From: Phaseolus vulgaris
Taxonomy: Eukaryota > Streptophyta > Magnoliopsida > Fabales > Fabaceae
DNA: 64,000 nt
Direction of reading: 5' to 3'
NCBI RefSeq assembly: GCF_000499845.2
Contig: NC_023749.2
Location: 2,141,030-2,205,029, forward strand
The translations under genes were made by a program, and so were the position numbers. Position 1 is the first letter of the stretch. Each line of letters opens with the position of its first letter. Of the stretch, positions 1 through 9,793 are shown in pieces. The notes under the pieces were generated by a model that ran no database searches, was not told the DNA's origin, and saw only the letters and a program-made list of their open reading frames with translations.

Positions 1-351
1 TAATTAATACTAATTGACTTTGTTTTTTTTTTGTAATTATGTCATGTATTTTTTACTTGAAATTAACATGATTACATCATCAATAATAATAAAAATAAAT
101 AGTAATTTATGTTTATAGATTCAACTTTTATGTTGTTATAGGGTTTAATTTTTTATTTTCTTCATTCTTAAAAAAAATAATTTTAAACTAAACATTTTAA
201 TTTTTTTTATTTTATTTTATAAAAACTTATTTCTTTATTCATTAATTATATTTCTAACTATTTTAAACATTAAAAATATTTATTTTTTAATGCATTCCAA
301 ATTAAAATTATCAAAAAATAAATAAATTATTATTTATTTATTTATTTTTGA
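1..351. other. AT-rich intergenic DNA
   Basis: Very AT-rich, with poly-A and poly-T runs and no coherent reading frame. It ends in short TATT repeats just before the minisatellite. Nothing else is recognisable. Confidence 0.6.
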
Positions 352-577
352 AATGGTGTTAGATAGGGAAATAAAAAATAAAAGGGTGCTAGATAGGGAA
401 ATAAAAACAAAATGGTGCTAGATAGGGAAATAAAAACAAAAGAGTGCTAGTTAGGGAAATAAAAGTCTAAATGGTGCTAGATAGGGAAATAAAAACAAAA
501 TGGTGCTAGATAGGGAAATAAAAACAAAAGAGTGCTAGTTAGGGAAATAAAAGTCTAAATGGTGCTAGATAGGGAAT
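352..577. repeat. Minisatellite, about eight units of 29-30 bp with a higher-order repeat
   Basis: The motif GGTGCTAGATAGGGAAATAA recurs about every 29-30 bp, with the GTGCT core near 356, 386, 415, 444, 474, 503, 533 and 562. Three unit variants (GGTGCTAGAT with AAAAACAAA, GAGTGCTAGTT, and a variant followed by AAAGTCTAAA) occur in the same order twice. This gives a nearly exact 88-bp higher-order repeat across roughly 400-575. Arrays like this expand by unequal exchange or replication slippage. Confidence 0.9.
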
Positions 578-689
578 TTACCCATGTATATTTTTATTTC
601 TTTTATTATATAAAGTGCTTAAGTTGGTTAAGTAAATATTAATTTTAAAAATATTGTTAGAATTGTGCTTAATTAATTTTATTAAGTAG

Positions 690-1065
690 TTATGAATCGA
701 ACATTGGATAAATGCAAGTTGAATTAGTGATGTTTATGAAAATAGAATTGAAGAGTTTTTACAATTTGTTCAACGAAATGTGAGAGGTATCAATGAAATA
801 TATTATTATTCTTATATTAATTGTTTAAATGGAAGACATCTAGAAATCCAATTGATACAAGAACATGTTATTGTGATAGTTTACTTGGAGTTGGCATGGT
901 GAAACTCTAAACCTACCACCTATATTTCAATGTCAACAATCAAATATAACATCATAGGATCATATTAAAGAAGATAGTTTTCAACATGCACGCATGTATG
1001 ATACCTTGAAAAATGATTCATAAACATTTTTTATCCTAGTTGTACAAGTTTCAGATAGGGTTGTG
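690..1065 (+). pseudogene. Decayed CACTA (En/Spm) transposase fragment, transposase-associated domain
   Basis: Broken reading frames carry the order of landmarks of plant CACTA transposases. First comes an EEFLQFVQRN-like start near 750. Then there is an NCLNGR-like motif near 825, where the family has a cysteine motif followed by NGR. A WHGE motif lies near 894, and a FQHARMYDTLKNDS-like stretch near 980 is followed by YPSCTSF near 1038. The landmarks lie in different frames with internal stops, so frameshifts and stops have accumulated and no product is expected. Catalytic regions and terminal repeats are not recognisable nearby. Assignment to the Transpos_assoc/TNP2 family is from memory of the family pattern. 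Confidence 0.7.
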
Positions 1066-1097
1066 TATTCTTAATGGAAATTTGTAGTTTTTATTTT

Positions 1098-1350
1098 ATT
1101 ATGTGATAATGATCTTTGTTATAAATCACACAATTTTTTTATGTGATAATGTAGTTTTTATTGTTTATTAGAATTTAGCAGCTTTATTTGATAAATTTTC
1201 GAAATATTTGTGTGAAGCATGTCAAATTAATTATGATCTCTGTTATAAATCACATAATTTTTTCTTATCTGACAACTTAGTTTTTGTTGGTTGTTAGAAC
1301 TTTGCAGTTTTATTTGATAAATTCTCAGGATATTTTATGAAGCACGACTT
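1098..1350. repeat. Diverged tandem duplication, period about 123 bp
   Basis: Two adjacent copies share the strings TGTTATAAATCACA (near 1118 and 1241) and TTTATTTGATAAATT (near 1185 and 1310), in the same order. They lie directly downstream of the CACTA relic and may be part of it. No coding capacity was seen. Confidence 0.7.
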
Positions 1351-1657
1351 ACATAACGTGGAAATGTGGCCGGTGCATTTATTAAATTTGTTAAATCAAT
1401 TAGAATGAGTAAGAATTCATGATGGGGTAATTTCTATTTGGACTCTTTTTTTTATAACCAAAATGTCTATGATCTTGATCCGGTCAACTCAAGTATTGCT
1501 TATACAAACAGTAGAATATAACTTGTTAAAATATAAAAAAAAATAGAGAACATGAAAGGGGGTGTATAAGTAAAAAGATCAACTATAGTTTTTTTAAGTT
1601 AAGGCATTTTGGATATAGTTTTGGGCAAAACCCAATGTATCAGACAATAAAAAACAT

Positions 1658-2211
1658 GGGTGTTTCTTCCTGCACTCCATCAAAATTCTTCTTACACCAT
1701 CAAATAGTTAAAATGACTTAAATGCTCAATCTAATTTGCTAAGTTTATTTCAAAAATTAATTGTAGAAACTGTAATAGAGAAAAGGATAAATGTGTAGGC
1801 GAGCTTAAACCCAGACCACTTAAGATAGTCAAGAGTGAATGCACCCTCACCTAATGTGTGTAAAAGACGATCTTCTCTTCTTCCTTCTATAGTGTATATA
1901 TTGATAAAGTTCAATTATAATCATGATTTTACTTTAATTGAGTCATTAAGACTAATTAATTTAGAATATCCTGATTTGTGCCAAAATAATATAATATCAG
2001 GGAATATTATTCGAAAACGATCTTCTTCATTATAAGTCGGTTATAAACCTAAGTATCACCCTAAAATACATTTCATGAATCTCAGAAAAGGTGTTCCAGA
2101 AGGTTCTAGAAAATACAATTTGGAAATTATTTAAAAAAAAGCGTAAAATACTTTTTTTGGAAAATTGATGAGGTGTAGGAAGAATTTTGATAAGGTGCAG
2201 GAAGAAACACC
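1658..2211. mobile_element. Unclassified MITE-like element with about 45-bp terminal inverted repeats
   Basis: The left end begins GGTGTTTCTTCCTGCAC and continues to about 1703. The right end (2166-2211) is its reverse complement, ending GTGCAGGAAGAAACACC, with only a few mismatches over about 44 bp. The spacer of about 460 bp encodes nothing recognisable. I could not identify a target-site duplication, so the true ends may lie slightly outside and the superfamily is undecided. A similar single end (GTTTCTTTCTGCACCTC) occurs near 40169. Confidence 0.65.
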
Positions 2212-2630
2212 TAAAGTATCGGGCCTGCAAGATAGATCAAACAACATTTTCTTTTATTGTGTTTTTTTTCAGTAGCATTTTATATTTCTAAAACTAAATT
2301 ACATTTTTAGTTCTGTACACTTAATATCCTCTGATTTTAGGTCTATAAAACATATTAAAGTCTATTATGATGGTAAAAAATTCCCTTGAAAATGATTTGA
2401 ACAAGAAAAATTAAGATTCAGTGAAGTAAAATGGTACAGCAATTTTTTGTTTCTATCCTTTTATTTCCTTTCAGCCTCCAAAAGCATAAACGGCAGCATG
2501 ATTTGCCATTCACTTCAAACAAATGTTTTCCTCACTATTTACTTTACAGCAAATAAAAAAACATAATAATAACGTGTGCTGTTTATTTGACTTCTCCCAT
2601 GTTGCAAATGCGAAGTAAAATAACAATTAT
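2212..2630. other. Intergenic DNA, nothing recognised
   Basis: No coding frame, repeat or RNA gene is recognisable. The stretch lies upstream of the lipid-transfer-like gene and is interrupted on its right by a CACTA-type insertion. Distal promoter elements of that gene may lie here. Confidence 0.5.
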
Positions 2631-3223
2631 CATTAAAAAAATTAAAAAATTAAAAAAAAAAAATAATTAATTATTATATTATCTATATTAGATATTAATT
2701 TAGAAACTACAAAATTATTTGTATTTAAGATGATTTCTATTATTAATAAAAAATTATAAAATAATTTTTAAATTGATATTTAAATTAACTAATAAAGTTT
2801 TAGCTACTAATATTTTAGATTTTAAATTGGTCTCAATTAGTCTAAAATATTAGTAACTAAAACTTTGGTAGCTAATGGTTAGATATCAATTTAAAAATTA
2901 TTTTATAATTTTTTGTTATTAATAAAACTACTTTAGATATGAATGATTTTTTTAGTTTTTAAAATGGTTTCCAATTTAGTCCAATAATAATCTATTATTT
3001 TGGTCTCATTAAAATTAGTTGCAATTTGATTATTTTCTTAATTTCTAAAATAGTTTCTAATTTAGTTAAATAGTAACGAATTATACTAACCAATTATACT
3101 GGTTTCTAAAATTAGTTCAATTTAATGATTTTTTAATCTTTAAAATCTCTATAATTTAATTCAATAATAATTAGTTATTTTAATCTCTAAAATTAGTTAC
3201 AATTTGATTATTTTGTTATAGTT
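2631..3223. mobile_element. Foldback CACTA-type MITE, 593 bp, in the promoter of the LTP-like gene
   Basis: The ends are degenerate versions of the CACTACAAGAAAA terminus (CATTA at the left, TATAGT(T) at the right). The element is flanked by a TAT duplication at 2628-2630 and 3224-3226, matching the 3-bp duplication of CACTA transposons. Inside, the left half (for example TAGCTACTAATATTTTAGA near 2802) is repeated inverted in the right half (TCTAAAATATTAGTAACTAA near 2840), so most of the element could fold into one long hairpin. It ends about 155 bp upstream of the TATA box of the downstream gene. Confidence 0.75.
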
Positions 3224-3377
3224 TATATTCTCGATGATTTTCTTTGAATATTTTTGGGTAATCTGAGGACACGTTAAATTCTATGGTGTTGGCGTAGTTC
3301 CTCACGACATTGTTCTGAATTTGAAAAAGACCTTGTTGAGAAAAACTAAAGAATCGAAATTGTAGCATTCCCACATC

Positions 3378-3385
3378 TATATAAA
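3378..3385 (+). promoter_or_regulatory. TATA box of the LTP-like gene
   Basis: TATATAAA lies about 100 bp upstream of the first ATG (3479). The predicted transcription start is near 3410, leaving a leader of about 70 nt with no upstream ATG. Position and sequence are those of a plant core promoter; no transcript evidence is available. Confidence 0.7.
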
Positions 3386-3478
3386 TGTTCACCAACTCAT
3401 TGCACTGCATTGGAGTCATTTTTCCGAGCACTGTTGCGACAGAAGTGTGTGATTCGTTTGAGAAATCTAAGAAAAAAC

Positions 3479-5163
3479 ATGGGAAGTGGAAGCACTTATT
3501 TGGGGTTGGCAACGTTGGTGGTTGCAGGATGTTTAATGTGTAACACGAAAGAGGTTTCAGCACAATGTGGAGGAAGTGTTCCAGATCTGATATCGCAGTG
3601 CTCAGAGTATGGGCAAAAAACAGGGCCAAAGATAAAACCTTCAGCAGCGTGTTGTGCAGTGCTGAGAGAATTTAATGTTGCATGTGCTTGCAAACTCATC
3701 ACCAAAGAAGTTGCAAGCCTTGTGAGCATTCCAAAAGTTGTTTTTGTTGCACGTTCTTGTGGTTTGAATCTTCCCCCAGGAATGCAGTGTGGAGGTAACT
3801 CACATCTTCACTCAAACTCAAACTCAATTTTCTTTTATATATTGTTTCGATTTTAAGAAAATTTATATTTAACATTACAAGAAAATTATTAAAAAAATAA
3901 TTTTAGATATTAAAATAATTAGTTATTATTTGACTAAATTATACACTATTTTATAAATTACTAAACAAATTATTAGTATTTAAAGTAGTATATATTATTA
4001 ATAAAAATTTATAAATAGTTTATAAATTGATATCTAATTATAATCATTAATTAGCAAAAATTTAATTACTTACTGTTTTATATTCTAAATTAGTCTTTCT
4101 GATACTAGTTTAAAAACTAAAATATTAATAATTAAAATTTTGATAACTAATTTGGATACAAATTTAGAAACTATTTTATAAAAAAATTAGATTGCAAATA
4201 TTTTTTTTATTCAATATAGTAACTAATAATTGTTAGTTTTTAAATTTTGTTATTATTTACTGACTTTATCGTAATTAATCGTATTCACTACAAGAAAATC
4301 ATAAAATAAAAACTAATTTTTAGAAACCAAAATAATTAGTTGCAATAGTAACTAAATTAGAGACCATTTTATAAACTAAAAAAACAGTTTCTAAATTAGT
4401 TTCTAGATAAATAGTTTCTTAATTAGTATCTAATTAGCTACCATTTATTTAGTTTCTAATTTTGGTAACAAAAGCTTGGTTGTTAATTAGATACCAATTT
4501 AGAAACCACTTAACAATAATAAAAACTAATTTAGAAACCAAAAGTTTATTTAGTTCCTAAAATGATCTCTAATTTAGTCACTATAACTGTCTCTAAAATT
4601 AGTTTCTATTTCATGATTTTCTTATAGTGATTTGAGAGTTTACGCATATCTAAATTTGAAATTCTATCACAATTTTATTTTTAAAGACATCTTTAAAGAT
4701 TTAGGGATATATTATCATGTAACTAATTGTACACAACTCAATATATTATTATTTTAATTATATTTTTTTACATTTTAATCAATATTATTATATTTAGACT
4801 ATTTAAAAACTTACTCTTATTTTACTACTCAATATATTATTATTATTTTAATTATATCTTTTTATATTTTAATGTATATTATTATATTGTTAGAATAGAT
4901 GGTAAATAGAAGCATTTTGTTTTATATGGATGTGAAACTATATTTTTTAGTCTTTGACTTCTGATTATTTTTTCATTGACAATATAAAGTAATCGTTGTG
5001 TTATATCATTCTCTCTTGTTATTTTTCGTACCACTTTCTATTATCTCTTTCCTTATTTTTCTTTTATAGAGTCAACGAAAAAAAAAATTGAAAAGAAGAA
5101 GAAAACTGATAATATAATGTTGTTGTTTCAGCTATTAAAATCCCTCCGAAGGCTATGAAGTGA
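3479..5163 (+). CDS. Non-specific lipid-transfer-protein-like secreted protein (8-Cys/AAI domain), 115 aa, two exons
   Basis: Join 3479..3794 and 5132..5163. Residues 1-28 are a signal peptide, probably cut after VSA. The mature part has the eight-cysteine pattern at residues 30, 41, 58-59, 69, 71, 94 and 104, with spacing C-x10-C-x16-CC-x9-C-x1-C-x22-C-x9-C. These form four disulfides around a lipid-binding cavity in the family. The first ATG after the TATA box is used, in good context (AACATGG). Exon 1 ends GGAG|GTAACT. Exon 2 is only 32 nt (after TTGTTTCAG) and adds AIKIPPKAMK and a TGA stop, a plausible tail for this family. Reading through the donor would give an unrelated low-complexity end. 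The 1337-bp intron holds two CACTA-type MITEs. Likely apoplastic; the exact ligand and subfamily are unknown. Confidence 0.85.
3873..4275. mobile_element. Foldback CACTA-type MITE, about 403 bp, in the LTP-like intron
   Basis: The left end is CATTACAAGAAAATTATT. The right end reads GACTTTATCGTAAT, a worn inverted copy. A TAA flank occurs on both sides (3870-3872 and 4276-4278) if the right end lost one base, so the duplication is probable rather than proven. The interior shows the same inverted halves as the copy at 2631-3223. It sits 10 bp from the next copy. Confidence 0.65.
4286..4629. mobile_element. CACTA-type MITE, 344 bp, with intact ends, in the LTP-like intron
   Basis: The left end is CACTACAAGAAAATCAT and the right end is ATGATTTTCTTATAGTG, giving inverted repeats that extend for about 40 bp (through AAACTAATTTT). 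The element is flanked exactly by ATT at 4283-4285 and 4630-4632, the 3-bp duplication of the CACTA superfamily. It has no coding capacity and is the best-preserved member of the family in this window. Confidence 0.9.
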
Positions 5164-5292
5164 ACATTTTCACACATGTTGTAGTAGCTACAAACTCCTT
5201 CTCCTTCTCCATAAATAAGAAAATAACTTTTTCATATCATCATATTGTAGTAACTCAGAGATGGAAGGAGTGATTGTAATAAATGGATTATG

Positions 5293-5295
<3 letters not shown>

Positions 5296-5333
<38 letters not shown>
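5296..5333. repeat. (AT)n microsatellite
   Basis: An uninterrupted run of about nineteen AT units lies shortly after the LTP-like stop codon, probably just beyond the 3' end of that gene. Such tracts are typically length-polymorphic. Confidence 0.95.
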
Positions 5334-5336
<3 letters not shown>

Positions 5337-5732
5337 ATAACATCAAAGTTAATGACAATTTCCATTTCAAGCTTGAAGTTAATTACATGTTAAAACATGG
5401 CAATATTGAATTATACATGTCCCATTTTTTGTGTGGAAGACATGGATAACTAATTATCTAAGAGATAGAAATCATACAAAATGTCTCTAAATTTCTAATC
5501 CCATCAAATAATTTAGTTAGTTTCTGTTTATAATTTCTAATAAACTTTATTTTTGAAAAAAACCTAATGGTTTTGTACCAACACCACTTTCCTCATCGGT
5601 AAAATAATTATCATATAGAAAAAAATGAAATCATCATTAATATTTTTGAGGTTGAAAATCTTAACTGCTAGATACAAAAACATTTAATAATATATTATAA
5701 ATGAATGTAAATCGCATCCTATAAATCGATAT

Positions 5733-5774
5733 TGTTGGAAATTTAACATCGATTAAAAATTTAGATATTTCATA

Positions 5775-5809
<35 letters not shown>

Positions 5810-6224
5810 TGTAAGTTAGTTTTATAAGATTGAGTTAGATTTAAAGTTCAATTCTTAATATGGTATCAAAGTTATTTTGAATTTATCTTAATGAGAGTTT
5901 GTTTGACTTATCAGATCACTCGTTATCGGGTCATGATCAGACCATCCATAATATATAGTCTCACGCACGAGTGTTAGGAAACTTGTTATAAGTTTTTTTT
6001 GTATAAGGGTTGGAACATCTCTGAAGTGTCTTATTTTATTTTATTTATTCTTTATTGATAAAAAAATGCACCAGTTAGTAGCTTTGGGATGAAAGGTGTT
6101 GGAGATCCCACATCGACTAGAGGTTATGACACTTCATATATATGGATGCAAATTTTATCTTATTCCTCATCTTATAAGTCAATTTTATGATATTGAATTA
6201 AACTTAAATTTCACTTCATATATA
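5733..6224 (+). mobile_element. TRIM-like miniature LTR retrotransposon with both LTRs
   Basis: The 5' LTR is 5733-5860 (starts TGTTGG, ends CTTAATA) and contains a TA microsatellite at 5779-5806. It is followed directly by TGGTATCAAAG (5861), a match to the primer binding site complementary to initiator tRNA-Met. After an internal part of about 236 bp with no coding capacity, a purine tract GGGATGAAAGG (6086-6096) precedes the 3' LTR. The 3' LTR starts TGTTGGAGATCCCACATCGAC at 6097 and fades near 6224. This order is that of a terminal-repeat retrotransposon in miniature. The LTRs have diverged considerably, so the insertion is old. Confidence 0.75.
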
Positions 6225-8108
6225 TAATAAAATTAAACAAAAATATTTATTTGACACCCACACTCCACCTACACCCAATAAATATTAATATTTTAATTAT
6301 TTATAAAAATTTATAATTTTAAAATATTTTACATTTAGTTTGTATTTTTATTAAGAAGGTGTTTTTTTTTCTTTTTTTTTAATTTTTTTAATTATAAATA
6401 TTAATATTTATTGTTGGTGTAGAGTGGAGTAAGAGGTTTGAAAATATCATAACCAAAAATTAAATTAGAACTATTGATGATGATATCAAAGTTTAGGGTT
6501 TACTAAATTCTGAACCATAACCTACCTACATCATGACATCATTTTTGTTTGTCCTCCCTCTTCCTTACCTATGGACATTTATAGTGTTATCTACTTTCTC
6601 CAAATTTGAAGTAGGTATGTGTAATTTTCTACCAATTCTCATATGGAGAAAGTACATTGATAATAAATAGACATTCCTGAGGATAACCAAACAAAACTGA
6701 GGCACCAAACCTTTGGCCCAATCTTCATTTTTGTCACTTACAATACTACTGAAATAACTGAGATTTTGAGGGAAATTTGGACCCAAAATGCAAAAAAGAG
6801 AAAGAGGGTAGGTGCAATATTAAACACATACATGTATTTTACAACCTATGCTATTATTGGTGTCACTCTCATTCCTTCAAAACTAACTCTCCTTTTTTTG
6901 GAATTCAAAACCTTGCCAGGCACTTAAAATGCACGGGACAAATTTTTTATTTTTTTGTTAAATTAATTTATAAAAGTTTAAAAATATTTAGTAATATATT
7001 TTAAAATAATTTATTTTAGGAATTTTTAACTTATAAAATAAAAAATTATTTTACTTTGTTTTTAACTTTTAGTTCTTAATTTATTTAACTTTATTTCAGC
7101 ATTACATTTCTTGTTATCTCTTATTTTTATTAGTTTAAATTAATATAAAAATATAGTTAAAATGATACTGAATATTTATTTTAGTTCTTATATTTTTTTT
7201 AGTATTTATTGAATTAATTTTTAATTTTTTATACTGGTCAAATTTAAAAATATTTAACATCGCAAATTAAAGTAACAATGATTTATTACATTATGCTATG
7301 TGAAAAATACTCAGTAAAAAATGTAATTCAATAAACTAGTTTATGGACTCATAATTTATTAATTGAGAGTTTAATAACTATTAACTAGAAACTAACTTAT
7401 TGAATAAGCTAGTTTTGTAAAACATGTAAAAAGAATTTATTCAACTTTTTTTTCCACAGAATATGTTTCGCGTCTCTCTATATCACAGTGTCAAATCAAC
7501 TATCTTACCACATTTTTTTTTTCTTTTTAGTTTTCTCTTTATTGTACAATAATAATCATATAAATTCATTTTCTTTTATCGTAACATCGTATTGAAAAAT
7601 TATATTAATGGCATGTTTTCAATTTAGTTTATTATCAGTGAAATTTACGTGAAACCTAATAATAAATCATATAATTTTTTTCACCAGGTATTAAATAAAA
7701 ACATCAAATTCACTTACTAAAAAACACAGTTCATTGATAAGTTATGCCATTGAATGATACTCTTTTGACCCAAAGACTTGAAATGAAAGGAAATTTCATC
7801 GTGGGCCCTTCTTCTTCTCATACATTATCACTTTGCAAATTCTCCCAGTTCCTTCACCTTCATATTTATTTTTCATGTTAATTTTGAAAAATGGATTTTA
7901 ATTTTTTTAAACTATGATTTTTTTTTATTTTTAAAAATGAACAAAAACACACTCATTATCAATAAAAATATCATAAAACATATCTCAATCATTCACCATC
8001 CATTATTACAAACAACCACCACCACTCATAAATGAAGAATAACACACTCTTCATCATACTTAGAAATGTATAGCTAAAATTAAAAAAATAATATAAAGAT
8101 ACAGATAG
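6225..8108. other. AT-rich intergenic DNA, nothing recognised
   Basis: Only short random reading frames, homopolymer tracts and AT-rich sequence are seen on both strands. No gene, RNA or well-bounded transposon could be supported. Confidence 0.5.
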
Positions 8109-8354
8109 TGTTAATAAGTGGACTTTAAGCCTAACCCAACCTCATATGCGTGAAAATATATATTGTGGATAATCCGATAATGGTCCGATAGCGGATGACA
8201 CAATACACTCAATAAACTCTCGTTAGGATAGACTTTAAATGACTCTGATACCATGTTAAGAAGTGAACTTTAAGCTAACTAAATCTCACAAAACCGACTT
8301 ATAAGATGATGTTTGCACCTATCCTAATCTCTAGTCGATATGAGATCTCCAACA
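8109..8354 (-). mobile_element. TRIM-like element, reverse orientation, partial
   Basis: Read on the minus strand, it starts TGTTGGAGATCTCATATCGA at 8354. The LTR ends CACTTCTTAACA and is followed by the primer binding site TGGTATCAGAGT near 8250. A short internal part leads to a truncated second LTR ending CACTTATTAACA at 8109. It is the same family as 5733-6224, and the 3' LTR has lost its first half. No coding capacity. Confidence 0.75.
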
Positions 8355-9793
8355 GAGAAAAAATTCGGAGGTACAAGGAGAATTTGCCTTACTACTTTCA
8401 CCCCTTAAGAGCCCATAACCACCTTTGTTTTTTTTTAATAGCAAAATTGGGAAAATAATAAATATGTTAGAAAAGCTTAAATGGCATGTCTCTAATTCTA
8501 ACCACACCAATGCATGTCTAATTTTAGAATTTCATAGCTTCATTTGGTTTCCTCAAAAAAGTTCCCCCAAGGCTGCATCATGTCATAAACCTACTACTAC
8601 TACTCTTTATGTATATATATTATGTGAGAAACATATGCATCTAAAGTGTGATTTTATATTAAGTTTTGGATATGAATTCTCATGAAAAAATCAGGACATG
8701 CCTAATCTGGATGAATAAATTCTGACGCCAAATTCACGCAGGAATTATCAGCAGTTGAAAAAGAAAAGTTGCTCTTACAGGGTTGAGATGCCCGACAGCT
8801 TTATGAAAGGCTTAGAGAATCTCAACCATGGAAAATGTTGGAACGTATTGTCAAAAACAGTTGCAAACATGATAAAGATGAAGTGTGTGTGTGTGTGTGA
8901 GCGCAAGAGGATTCTTGGTTCCTCAAAAAAGTGTGATAAGAGATTTTCTACCTTATTATTAATTGACTACCTCTCTTCTGACAACACAAATGTTTCAAAA
9001 AGTGTCTTGTTTAGTCAACAACAAAAACCAGAGCACACCCCAATTATTTAAATATTGTTTGTGAATTGATTACATGCCCCAATTCTCCAACAGCCACCAC
9101 ACCAACCAAAAAAGCAAAACACAAGAAAAGATGACATGGGAAGACATGTTTTTTTATTTTGGGTGAGTGAGTGAGTGTGTGTGTGGAATGATAAAGTCAA
9201 AAGCATTGAGGCCAATGGCCTTATCTGTCACCACTACACCAAATATGCAACCACAAACACTTCACCAATCTTTCAAACATGACATTCAGAAGTCGTCACC
9301 ATGACCAAAGCACAAAACAAAATGGTACATATTAGGAATGAACTATCTAATTTCTTCATCACCCTTATATGGCAGTGCTTTTTCAGGACTTAACCAAATC
9401 CACTAAAAGCCAACTTGCAGCTGAAATAGAACCGACACATGTCCTACAATTTTGAATATTAACTTATTCTAAACAAGTAGCTGAAGAAAAACATGTTTTT
9501 TTTTATATATAATATAATATACTAGATACAAGTTAGGGTGCAGGAGTTCATAGAAAAAATGATCAGCAGTGAAAAAATGAAACCATAAACAACCATGTTT
9601 AAATCCTCTATTCTTCTGTCCTTCTACCCTTTCTTTGTCTTCCAAAGTTTCTCTCTTGATGGGGTTTTACCAGGCAATGAATAAAGAGTATCTCTAAAAA
9701 CCGATCTTGAATAATAGTCATTACCAAAGGATAAAACACTCTCATGCAGTGAAAAGAAAGAAAAAAAGATCATCAATCACCCCTTTGATTCTC
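8355..9793. other. 3' flank of the GRAS gene; two GT/GTGA microsatellites
   Basis: No coding frame is supported. Short simple repeats occur at about 8884-8901 (GT)n and 9163-9185 (GTGA then GT). The proximal part, from about 9600 to 9793, should contain the 3' untranslated region of the minus-strand SCL3 gene. Confidence 0.5.

Noticed and set aside
3216..3629. 137-codon frame antisense to the LTP-like gene
   Set aside because: It is a shadow of the real gene on the other strand and includes transposon sequence.
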